From: Closterium sp. Naga37s-1
Taxonomy: Eukaryota > Streptophyta > Zygnematophyceae > Desmidiales > Closteriaceae
Direction of reading: 5' to 3'
NCBI GenBank assembly: GCA_947471745.1
Contig: CANJKZ010000541.1
Location: 434,001 to 498,000 of the forward strand
Length of the DNA: 64,000 bases
Shown here: positions 1-10,800 of the stretch, one piece after another
Numbering within the stretch: position 1 is the first letter of the stretch
Layout: each line of letters opens with the position of its first letter
Translations under genes and position numbers: made by a program
The notes under the pieces: model-generated
The model's database searches: none
What the model was told of the DNA's origin: nothing
What the model saw: the letters and a program-made list of their open reading frames with translations, nothing else

Positions 1-20
1 CCGTCCCCACGTGCCAGCCA

Positions 21-220
21 GCATGACCGAGATATTTCTCGGTCATGCAAGACAGGACGATCGCGTACGCGATCGTGCGATGTCCTGGTACGGGACAGGG
101 CAGTAATGTGCCCTGTCCTGTTGCGATCGTGGGCCCTGCCACGCTCGCAACAGTGCCACGGCACACGCGCGAGCCCTGAGGGGCCACACGCGTGTGTCAG
201 GACCCCACGCGCGGGTCCTG
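21..220. repeat. Run of consecutive short hairpins
   Basis: At least six inverted repeats follow each other in 200 bp. Perfect 11-bp arms lie at 21-31/38-48; a 20-bp palindrome at 57-76 sits inside 6-bp arms 53-58/82-87; 10-bp arms at 93-102/109-118; 11-bp arms with one mismatch at 121-131/140-150; GTGCC/GGCAC at 153-164; a 12-bp palindrome at 185-196; and 8-bp arms at 198-205/213-220. No coding sequence is apparent. The function is unknown, and it may be the inside of a foldback element cut by the window edge. Confidence 0.75.
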
Positions 221-284
221 ACCTTCGCGCTCGGTTGACCTAGCAAGAAATAGTCAAAGTGACAAAACACTCACCACACTCTCA

Positions 285-630
285 AACTCGCGAAAAATAT
301 GAACTCTCATGAACTCTAATGAAAACTCACGAAAACACATGAGAAACAATGAGCGCAAACGCGAACTCACTAAACTCACGAACTATCATGCGCTTTCACG
401 GAAACTCATGAACATTCATGAACATTCATGAAATGCACTCACACACAAAAATGCATGTAACTTATGAACCGCTAAGGCGATTCACAAACCTTGAACGCAC
501 AAATGTCAAGCACACAAATGCGCATCTCACACTCCCCAAATTACCTTCAAACAGAAACTCTTATTTCTCTTTACCATCGGTGAATAGGCGGTAGGTTGTC
601 GTGCAAACCACGTTTTGTTTTCTGTTAAGA
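285..630 (-). repeat. Interspersed repeat, copy 1 (inverted relative to 17395-17775)
   Basis: The reverse complement of this stretch matches 17395-17775. Shared blocks in the same order include GTGGTTTGCACG, CAACCTACC, GTGAATCGCCTTA and GGTTCAT. Both copies have a flank of short ATGA/GTGA-type direct repeats (ACTCATGAACATTCATGAAC and similar here). I do not recognise the family; there is no ORF of note. Confidence 0.6.
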
Positions 631-708
631 GTCTAAGAACCTGTAGCTTACTACATAGAAATCATGCTCTACTCTGCAATCTCACTTACTTGTACTAATA
701 CCCTGGAC

Positions 709-1464
709 TAGACATGAGCAACGAACCGAACTTTGGTTCGGTTCGAGAAGTTCGGTTCGAGTTATCTCGAACTGAACTTTTTTTCCAGCCAAAAAGGTTT
801 GCGCAAACATTGATGAAGTTCGCACGAACAGTTCGCGCGAACTTTTTCGGTTCGAGTTTCAAACCTCAAACCGAACAAGGTCGAAGTTCGAAAGGGTGAA
901 ATTCGAACCGCAAGGGGTTCGAATTTAATTCCTGCCAGAAAAAACCCATCGCGACTTTCCCGTAAAAAACGGGAAAGTCGTATGTTGGCTGCCAATTGAA
1001 GGCAGCCAACCCTAGACTCGTAGCAGAGCAGAGTAGATCTATATCTAGATCAACTCTAGCTCACCCATGCTTAGGGTGTTGAGGCTGTATGGGGTCGTGT
1101 GGATGGGTGGTTCTCTTCTTCATGTTCGAATTTTCCTTAGACTTTTCTTGGTTGGAGTGTCGGGACTTTTTTTTACCGTCTCATTTGCTTTTTTTCAGAA
1201 CATGATGCTGTCCATAAACCAGTATACATGCGTGTGTTGTAGAGTAACATGTGCATCATTTTAAGCCTCGAACCTGAAAAGGTTCGTGTTCGCTCAAACC
1301 TTAGAAGGTTTGAGCAAACCTTTAGGGTTCGCCATTGTATACTCAAACCTCAAACCAAATTCTGAAAAACGTTCGAGCAAACCTGTTCGGTTCGGTTCGA
1401 GCAACATGCAAGGTTCGAATAGGTTTGCACAAACATGTTCGAGTTCGGTTCGTGCTCATGTCTA
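709..1464. mobile_element. hAT-like MITE, TAGRSATGAGCA family, with perfect 8-bp target duplication
   Basis: Ends are TAGACATGAGCA and TGCTCATGTCTA, perfect 12-bp inverted repeats. They are flanked by CCCTGGAC at 701-708 and 1465-1472. The inside is rich in GTTCG/CGAAC palindromes near both ends and holds two clean hairpins around 950-1005 (GCGACTTTCCCGT and TTGGCTGCC arms). There is no transposase. Eight-bp duplications and TAG-type termini fit non-autonomous hAT elements. The homologous intron at 14745-14979 lacks it, so it is younger than that duplication. Confidence 0.85.
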
Positions 1465-1794
1465 CCCTGGACTGTGCCAGACTCGAATAAGCCTGAAGCG
1501 GGCCGAAAAGGGTTCAGACGAACCGTTTCTGACCCGGTCACCATATGGCCAAAGCCGGGCCTAGGTACGGCTCAGCCAGCCCGGTTCGGCCTGTCAAAGA
1601 TGACACCGGCTTGCAACCTACAAAGACCTGCCAATGACTCATGGCACACACACATCATTGTGATCAATTGATATTCTTCTACATACATGGCAACCTTCCT
1701 TGACTCAATGTTCTCATCTTCATCGAAGCACATGCTGACATCACACTTCTCAATCCCTCCCTCTTGCCCCTCCCTCTTGTCCCTGTGGATGCAG

Positions 1795-1866
1795 GAACCT
1801 CTTATCAACCGGACTGTCAGGCTCCATCCCAGAATCATTTGCGCACCTTACTAACTTGGAAGCATT
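1795..1866 (+). CDS. Gene A LRR exon 1 (of those seen)
   Basis: Preceded by a pyrimidine tract and gcag, followed by gtacgt. 72 nt, phase 2 on both sides. Reads NLLSTGLSGSIPESFAHL..., matching the plant LRR consensus LxxNxLxGxIPxxLxxLxxL. Nearly the same as the exon at 16574. Confidence 0.85.
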
Positions 1867-4800
1867 GTACGTAATTGCATGCTCATCAAGGATAATTCCT
1901 TACGAGCTGTAAAGCTCCTGCAGTATTGAGGTGTTCAGAGAGAAATATGGGAGGAGAGGTAGACAAGATGTGATGCATATGATGACATCACACCGCAAAA
2001 GAAACGTCACCCCCTTCACTTTGTCTTCACTCTCTCTCGAACGGTCCTTGTAAAAATATATGGGGTGATACAAGGCAGTACAAACCACATGCAAGACAAG
2101 CGGACCAGTATCCTATCTACCACATTTTCACCTACCCTCGCCCTCCCCCCTCTGTCCAACCCTAGTGATCGAGCAGGGGCTCAATCAGTTGGTGCAGATG
2201 CCCCTCACTAAGAGGGGCGAACAGGCAGTGCGTGCCGAGCTCGTCTGCCAGCCAAGGCCTCGTTGGTCTTGGAGCGGAGGGCGTGCGCTGGAGAGTGACG
2301 CTCCAGCGCTGGCGGTAGTCAGTGAGAAGCTTGGCTGCTTCGTGGGAGGTCGGAGCAGCGTTGTAGCACAGCTTAGCCGCCAGCTCGGCGCATTGCCGCA
2401 GGTAGGCGTGCACCCCCGGCGAGGGGTAGTCATAATTTTCCACTCCCATAGTGTGGAAGCCCACCCACGCATTCCTATGCGCGTACTTCTCCTCCTTCCT
2501 CGTTGCTGCCGCCATAGCCACCCACCCCGGTGCCCGGTTGCAGTTTACGTCTTGGTAGGAGACGGGGTCCGTCACGGTCACACATCCAAACTTCTCCGGT
2601 CAGGGGATGACGGATGGTGACGGATGGTTTTCAACCAGAGAGTATACGTAGGTCTCTTTGTGCACCGTATTCCGCCTCGGCCCCGATTCGTGCAACCTCG
2701 TCCCGTCCCCTTCTCGCAGCGCATGAGATGGTGGGGAGGCGATCATCCGGGAAGGTGGTGCGGTATCGTCAGTCACATCGCCTTGGGAGGGATCGGTAGG
2801 AGGAGGCCTAGGCGGAAGGCTGCTGCTGTTGAGAGCTGAGATGGGCCCAAGCGAAGTGCTGGGATGTGAGGTATCGCCAGCAGCCAATCCCCTGCTCCGG
2901 GGCCCAGCAGTCACTGCATTCGCTGGGCGTGTCCGGAGAGGGGGTTGGGGTGCGTCCTCCTTGCTGCATTCAAAACCCTGATGAAGCGACGGGTGTGCAC
3001 CGCCAGGGCGAGCGACTGCTGCAGTTTGAGGCCCTTGGGGTCCTCCTTTCCCTGCTTGGAGGGCCTCCAGAGCCTCGGGGGGGAGGTCGGCCTCGGCCAC
3101 TGCTAGGGGTGCAGGGAGGGCGGCTGTGGAGTCCGGGATGGAGTCCATAAGGGGGAGGAGGGCTGCTACGGCGAGGTGGAGCGTGTCGCCGAGCGAGTGC
3201 AGCAGGTGGAAGGTGCCGATCACCGAAGCTAGGTAAGCGTAGCTTCCTTCAACAGCTGGGTCACTGATGCCAAGTCCTCCCAATGTCATCGGCAGCGCTG
3301 CTTGCCGCCAAATCCGCCTCCTCTCCGCCTCGCTTCGTGGTGTTAGAATATGAGCCGCGTCCAGAAAGGTATGTAGCAGCTGTTCCCCCCATACTGACCA
3401 CTCTGCTTCTGGTAGCACCTCGAGAGGGGTTGTTCTGGCCAGGAACGAAGCACGGCGGCTGACGCAGCGGGTGAGGAGGAGGAGGCTGAGTTGGGGGTCC
3501 ATTTGGGACAGGAAAGGGACCGGTTCAGCGGGTGCTGCGAGTCTCTCTCTGACCACGCCAGCGCAGCCTGTGAGCGAGGCGATGGGGCTGCCGAGGATCT
3601 GCCGCCTTCCTCTGAGGCTGCCTTCCTCTGAGATGGGGATCCGTGGCCGTAGAGAGGATGGTTCAACCGCCAAAGCAGACCAGGCCGCGCACTTCTCCAG
3701 GTTGTGCACCAGGCCCATGTTGCCGAGCGCGGACGTGAGGTGCGTGAAGGCCGCAGTGCATGCAGATGCCTCGCCAAGCAGCGTGATGTCATCCGCGTAG
3801 GCGAGTAGCACCACCTGCAGGTGAGCCGCTGCTGTGGCCACTAGGCAAGGGTGGATGCTCGCCGCGAAGAGAAGGGGACCAAGCGGGTCCCCTTGGCGGA
3901 CTCCTCTAGCGCTCTGCAGGGGTGCCGAGCCGAAGTCGTGGTCTAGGTGTAGGTTGGAGGGGGACCCAAAGGAGAGGCGGACCAGCGGAATAAGGCTCTC
4001 CAGCCATTTGAACACCGCCACTCTCTCGACTGCATTGAAGGCGTTGGCAAGGTCGATTTGCAGTGCTGTCGCTTCCGGGTGTACTTCCAGGTATGTACGC
4101 GCCGAGTGGATAGCCGCCTCAATCCCACCGGCGATTGCCATGCCGAACTGAAGGAGGGCGAAGTGCCCACGTGCAGCCGATGCCGTCACGAAGAGCGCGG
4201 CCTTGGCAATTATGCGCAGCAGACACTCACCCGTCGCTATCGGTCTCTACCCCCCTTGCGGCTTCGTAAATGCTAAGAGGTGAGAGGCGGTGAGAGGTCA
4301 GCTACATCTGCACTCAGTTTTCCAGCCAACGCTGTGTTGGTAAGAGCGAGAAGGTGAGTGAAAATGTCTTGGTTTCCAAGAGCTGCATCACGGATGTGCT
4401 CAAAGGTGGTTCCTGAGGGCCACGCCCCTACTCAGTTTGGAAGTTTGCGATAATTCGCCTGAACATGGGGGCGTCAATTGCAGGTGCGTTCACTGTGGCG
4501 AAGGTGCGCACCTAGTCGGGCAGGGCCTGGTGGGCTCGTGGGTGTCGCGCCTATAAGGCATTGAGCACTGCAGGGGATGGCGTTGCGACTGGTGTAGCTT
4601 GGAGAGTCTGTAGCGATTTGGACAGGTTGGCTCGTTTCGCCAAGCCTTCCGCTCTGGCGAGAACTCCCGTGGTGTCATGTACGTGGCGTGGCTGGGGTGG
4701 GAGGGAAATTGCTTGGACAGCTTTGTCGTACAGGCTGGTCCAGTATCCCTGGCGAAAACGGAGGAGGCGATGCATCATCGCGTTCCAGTCTGGCTTGCGA

Positions 4801-7800
4801 GCTGACGAGGTGCGAAGTAAAATTCGTGGGAGGAAGGTGAGTAACTACCAGCCTGCTGTTGACAGCTGCCCGAGCACCCTCGTAAAGGGCTCCACAGTCT
4901 CCCTCAAAGAACTGGCGAATCCGTGCTGACACTGCTGTCCAATTAGGCTTCTTGGGGTTGCTCTGACGGAGTAACAGACGCGGGATAAATAGCAGCAGGT
5001 GCCAGCCTGCAACTGACTCAGGGTTTCGCGCGAGGTGCAGTAGCGGCGTCAGCAGTGCCATTGCGAACTAAGGGTGGGTATCACGCGGGAGTTTCCGTGA
5101 CAGCGGGGGCTGACGACTGTCGCGAAGGAGAGTCAGGTCCCAGTTCCCAACTTCGCGGAATCGCGAATTGTCTCTCGCCAGCTGCTCTGGCAAAAATTCG
5201 CGGGGGGGTCTGGGTTCGCGTTCTGTCCAGGTGCATTTTGGGAATCCCCCCCCCCCCCCCCCCCCCCCGATTGCAACATTCTGAGATGCGGCTCGGCTTG
5301 GTGTTGGAAAACCCCTTAGCTGCTGTGAAGCTCGAATTTCATCCCCTGTCTCAGCACTTCCTTCAGTGGATGATTCCACCACCTCTCCTGGTACATACAT
5401 AGGTCGCGTCCAGAGCTTCATCAATTTCATTAGCAGCCTCAATTTCTTGCCTTATTAAAGCCCGTCCTGCAGCCCTTTGGAAGCAATTTCGCGGTCCTCC
5501 ACCTGCCGTCCCAGTGCTTCGCCTTCTCGTCCCGCGTCCTCTGCTTGCTGCACGAGCTATCTGCTGGGCTGACCGTGCGTTTGCTAACGCACGCTGACGC
5601 TGGGTCAGTGGAGCGCGTCCTATCTCCTCGTTCATTCCTGATGACGGCTGACCCAGAGCGGCCTGGTGTTGAGCTCCCTGCGGCACCCGTCGTTGATTTG
5701 GCGGAGAGTGCTCCAGTCCCTCCCTCTGTTCCCTGGGATGTTGGCTGCTGCAATGCGCTCAGCTTAGGCTGGAGCGTCGAGCCACAGTGGCTGCCAGCCT
5801 CAGCCTGCTATCCCGATGGCCCATGCGCCTGGCTATGAGCATGTTCCAGCTCCTATTGTTGAGCGTCCCTGCACCCGCTTCCCGGCCTGTGGCTGCCGCG
5901 CCGGGTCCTGACCTACCGTGGGTCCCTCCTGTTGCGGGCATGGGATATGTGGGAGCGGGAGCAGGAGAGGCGACGGCGCCGTTCGTCCCTCCCCGACGTG
6001 CTGTTGCTGGTCCCTCTGTGGCCCCTCCTCCTTCTCTTCCGGATCCTGCTGCACGGGCATTTCCGTTGCAGGTCCAAGTGCCCACGGCGACGCTTGGGCA
6101 ACTGTGGCGCTTGGTGGAGTGCCAGCAGGCCCTGACACTGATTCTGGTGAATTCACATTCAGCCATTCTCCGAAGCCCAGAGAGCATTCTCGATCCCGGG
6201 CCGAGAGCAGATTGCTTGACGGCGGCTCCACAGTTCGCCCTCCTCCTGTTGCCCGTGCTGGCATCTCCCGCGCAGGAAGACGTTGCTGTCTCACAGCTGG
6301 ACGACACGATCCAGGGTCTGACCCGGCACCTGCACGCTGGTGGCGGAGTTGAAGCTGTCGGTGCGACCGCGTTAGTGGTCCGACAGCTGTGGAGGACCAT
6401 GCGTGGTATCCTCGCAGCCCTGGATGCCCATCTGATGTAGTTTCCGCCACCCGTCGGGAGTATACGTTCCGCATCTTGATGCCTAGGCCTTGTTTGGTGT
6501 TGTCATTGTTGTTGTCATGCTTCACTTGCTAGTTGATTTTTGTCCCTGCCTCCTTGCCACCAGGAGCGCGCGGCCGCCGGCGCGAGCGACTGTTTTCTGC
6601 GACTGAATGAAATAATGAGGAACAGAGGGTTCCAAAGGCCCTTATATACCTAGGAAGCAAGGGGAAGGGGGCAGAGGGAAGAGGGCAGACGCTAAGTGCC
6701 CATCTCTCTCGCTCTCTCAACGACTGTTTTCTGCGACTGAATGAAATAATGAGGAACAGAGGGTTCCAAAGGCCCTTATATACCTAGGAATCAAGGGGAA
6801 GGGGGCAGAGGGAAGAGGGCAGACGCTAAGTGCCCATCTCTCTCGCTCTCTCAACGACTGTTTTCTGCGACTGAATGAAATAATGAGGAACAGAGGGTTC
6901 CAAAGGCCCTTATACACCTAGGAATCAAGGGGAAGGGGGCAGAGGGAAGAGGGCAGACGCTAAGTGCCCATCTATCTCGCTCTCTCAACGATTGTTTTCT
7001 GCGACTGAATGAAATAATGAGGAACAGAGGGTTCCAAAGGCCCTTATATACCTAGGAACTATGTTGCGGAAGACGCGTCTTGCGTCTTAGACGGATGCGT
7101 CTAGACGCAGCGTCTTAGACGCAAGACGCATTTCAGTGCCGAAAAGACGCATATTAGACGGAAACCTGGGCAGGCCTAAAAAAAAGGTTCGGGCAGCCTA
7201 AAGAACTTCTGTGGGCAGTGGGGAGGGTGATGGACATGCACATATGTCACATTAGGGGCAAATTTTCCCCGTACCATAGAATTTTCCCTATACTTTGAGT
7301 GAACTTGCAAAACCCTAAAGGGTTTTTGAAAGAGAATTGGTAGAAATGAGAGATGGGGTGCACAAATGGGGGCTTTGTGCTCCCCAACCTCTTGGTGGTT
7401 TGCCTCAATAGGTTCGGTTTTCTAGATGTTGTGCGGTGCAGTGCGGTGTTTGTTCAAATTTGGTAGGGGGGGGTATCAATTTTGCAAGGGGGGCTGGTTT
7501 GTATGGTCGAAATGGGTGGGATGGGGTTCATATGGCGCGAAATTGAATTTCGCCTTGAAGTCGCGAAATTCGATTTCGGCCGCGGATTTTTTTTTTTTTC
7601 CGGGCTGACCCTTTTTTTTTTTGCCAAGTGTCTTGCGTCTTGCGTCTAGACGCTGCGTCTAGACGCAAGACGCAAGACGCGTCGTGCGTCTTCCGCAACA
7701 CAGCCTAGGAAGCAAGGGGAAGGGGGCAGACGCTAAGTGCCCATCTCTCTCGCTCTCTCAACGACTGTTTTCTGCGACTGAATGAAATAATGAGGAACAG

Positions 7801-10800
7801 AGGGTTCCAAAGGCCCTTATATACCTAGGAATCAAGGGGAAGGGGGCAGAGGGAAGAGGGCAGACGCTAAGTGCCCATCTCTCTCGCTCTCTCAACGACT
7901 GTTTTCTGCGACTGAATGAAATAATGAGGAACAGAGGGTTCCAAAGGCCCTTATATACCTAGGAAGCAAGGGGAAGGGGGCAGAGGGAAGAGGGCAGACG
8001 CTAAGTTCCCATCTCTCTCGCTCTCTCAACGACTGTTTTCTGCGACTGAATGAAATAATGAGGAACAGAGGGTTCCAAAGGCCCTTATATACCTAGGAAG
8101 CAAGGGGAAGGGGGCAGAGGGAAGAGGGCAGACGCTAAGTGCCCATCCCTCTCGAATGGTCCTTGCATTACTTATGAGGTGGTACAGTGGAAGATGCAAA
8201 CACACAAGCTAAACAAACACGCAAACCGGTATCCTATCTACTCCACATCCCCTACCTACTCCCGCCCCCCCCCTCTGTCCGACATGCTCTCTGTCGATTT
8301 CAACTCGACAAGACATAACACAAAAAAACGAAAAAAAAAAAAAAAAAATTCAACATAATCCAACCCCCCCACCCCTTACCACCGCACCACATCTACATCA
8401 CCCCACCACACACACATTTAGCCCACTCCTCAACTTACTCAACTTCATTCTAGAGTTTCGACCAGCAACTTTCTACCGTTGCTAGCTTAGAACGCGATCT
8501 TAGGTTAGGCGTTTTAAGGCGATCTTTACCTGAAGGGTTTTGTAAGCTGCCGAATGGTAGGATTTTTTTTCCTGCCCGCCAGAGCGTCAAAACCAACGTC
8601 AAACTCTCGGAGGGTTGCAACCAGCGTAAAAAACGTTGCGTAAAAATTCTAGCGTCAAAACGCTAGCGTCAAAACACTGGCTCCGTCAATTCCAAGTAAG
8701 CTTGCTTGTCAGTACATGCACGCTGTTACTCTTACCTTCCCATCCCTTTTTAGGGAACTTTCTGAAAATGGCTTCACCGGATCCATTCCATCAACTATTG
8801 GACGTTTGAGCAGCCTGAAAGTATTGTGAGTAGGATTGGGACAAGACAAGCACCTCAAGTGTTGCCCTTTCATTAATTGATTTGTTCTAAAACAGCGTGT
8901 CGAGTTGGGTGATATGCGGTACTTGTTGGTAGGCATAAGCACGGGCCAGGCTGAAGGCCGGCGTAGACCAGGGCCGGGCCGATCGAGGGTGGCCTCGATG
9001 GGACAGCTCTTTCGAAAGTCGCCGTCATGCCGGCCAGCCTAGGGTCATGCCGGCCAGCCTAGGGTCATGGTCAAAGGTCCTGGGTTTGAATCCCAGTGTG
9101 CACCAATCATCGCCTGTGTCTGAACAAGCTTCTGTCTGACTTGGCGAGGCATAAATTGAGTACTTTGCGATGAGGGCGATGATGGGTTCATTTCAGCCCT
9201 GCGCTAACACACATACACATGTTCTGTGAAATCCCAGATTTCCTGTACAGCAAGAAATGCTAAGCATGATGAATCTGTGTGTATCATAAGCAATATCGGG
9301 CAAACAAAAAACCGTCTTCAACGTGCTCGTCATCGTAAACTCACTACACTTACACGTGTAATCTGTTCCCTTGGATGCTCATTCACTGGGTGCATGCCTT
9401 TTCACCATAAGGACTCTTGAGTTCAACAGCCTGAATGGAACAATCCCCGACTCCATGTCTATGATGTCAAACCTTCAATCATTGTGAGTATTAGTCGTTC
9501 ATGGGTTGCCAATGTTGCGCTGGAAGCAATCATTAGCTCTGTGCTGGTGTTGCGGTGCTTGTTTCTACTGTTAACGTACAAGGAGAGAGTGGGAGTTGAA
9601 CCAAATGTATTCTTAATCTTGTCTTGTCTATGTGCACTTGCCTGCCACCTAGCCCCTCTTGGATGTGCGTGCTTGGGTGTATATACGTTTTAATCTTTTT
9701 TGTTTAGACAATTACTATGCTTTCCATGGCTCTTTATTTATTTTTTCCTATTCTCCACATTGCAGATCTTTTTATTCAAACGATCTGTCGGGATCCATAC
9801 CTAACTGGATTGGAAGCCTTACAGGCATAAATTCACTGTGAGACTTGTGTTTTGAAGTCTTTTTTATTACCTGGTCCTGTCGAGGATCAGACGATATCGG
9901 GGTTATACGGCATCGACGCAATTTGATTCTTGGTTGCACAAAGAATACATAACACAAAGTTCTTGATCAACTGAACTGTGCTGCTTAGACGTCTAACTTC
10001 ATCAAGAAACGTTTTGCATGGTTAGCTGTGGGTTTGCGATAAACTTTTAAGTTGGTACAAGTATGTTGCCAATCTGGGTCTTTTGCTTCCGGTATGAGCC
10101 GCGTCGTAACGAACAGGTTGATGCGCTTCTTTTTCCCTCGTCGAACCAGCCTGACAGGTTCGGGCCGAAGAGGTCCCGATTGTGTTCGACCCAACTCGAG
10201 TCGAGCTGGGCCTGACTTGTTGACTCGTGTCGACGCTTATGGTCATCAGGGTTTAAACAGGGTCAAATCTTCAAGAAAACGCAATCTTGCTTATTCGAGT
10301 TCGAGTTTTTGTGTCGTTTATGGATGCAGCCAGCTTTTTTTAAGTCGCTAAGCCAAACATTTTGGATGGTGAACGTTCATAAATATAGGCATGAGCAACT
10401 GTTGAACCCGAACGTATGCGGTTCAAGTCGAACACTTTTTCCAAAAAGTGATGTTTGCCAGTTCGCTCATGGGGCCGAAGAGTTTAGTGTCTGATACGAA
10501 CAGTTACCTGTTCAACCCAAACACGAACGTGTTCGGTTCGAGCAGTCCCCTCCCCCCCCCCCCCCTCCCTCCACGGCCCCTCCCTTCCCCCTCCACAGTC
10601 CCATCCCCAACCTCCACATCCCCCACCCCCTCCACAGCCCCCTCCAAGTCCTCCTCCTCAAGCCTTTCCCCCTCCAGTGCCATTGCGTTTCAATCTCAAC
10701 CTTGACAGGTCGAGCCCTCGAACATGTTCGATGTTGGACGTGCCTCGACAACAGCAATTGGACACTCGAACATGTTTGACTTTACACTTTAAGGGCAACA

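Larger units (their letters stand above)
630..2030 (+). repeat. LRR exon-plus-intron segmental duplication, copy 1
   Basis: Homologous in order to 14745-16805. Both share an upstream block (AGAACCTGTAGCTTACTACA, then ACCCTGGACT), the 'gacgaaccgtttctg' block, the intron before the LRR exon, the 72-bp LRR exon itself, and the intron after it (GATGATGACATCACACCGC-like stretch). The copy is interrupted by a MITE at 709-1464 that copy 2 lacks at that site. The duplication therefore copied an LRR unit with its introns. Confidence 0.8.
2160..6520 (-). mobile_element. Decayed non-LTR retrotransposon (LINE) inside a gene A intron
   Basis: Read on the minus strand, the order is an N-terminal Pro/Arg-rich region (about 6520-5070, several broken frames), a pre-RT region (5061-4480), reverse transcriptase (about 4330-2600) and a C-terminal endonuclease-like region (2581-2162). 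It lies antisense to gene A between LRR exons 1795-1866 and 8754-8825. Boundaries are approximate: no poly(A) tail or target duplication was recognised. Stops and frame changes between the parts show that it is dead. Confidence 0.7.
8290..9490 (+). repeat. LRR two-exon segmental duplication, copy 1
   Basis: Homologous to 53262-54417 through its length from ACATTTAGCCCACTCCTCAA onward: same intron, an LRR exon (8754), an intron with a SINE-like stretch, and a second LRR exon (9412). The first about 180 bp recur a third time at 63538-63702. Gene A and gene B are therefore joined by a shared two-exon cassette with its introns. Confidence 0.85.

Noticed and set aside
5759-6525. Overlapping 200-codon ORFs on both strands
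   Set aside because: GC-rich DNA in the 5' part of the decayed LINE; no frame shows a recognisable domain, so I give only the element.
9060-9110. A functional tRNA gene
   Set aside because: Only a T-arm-like stem-loop is clear; I could not fold convincing D and anticodon arms or an acceptor stem.
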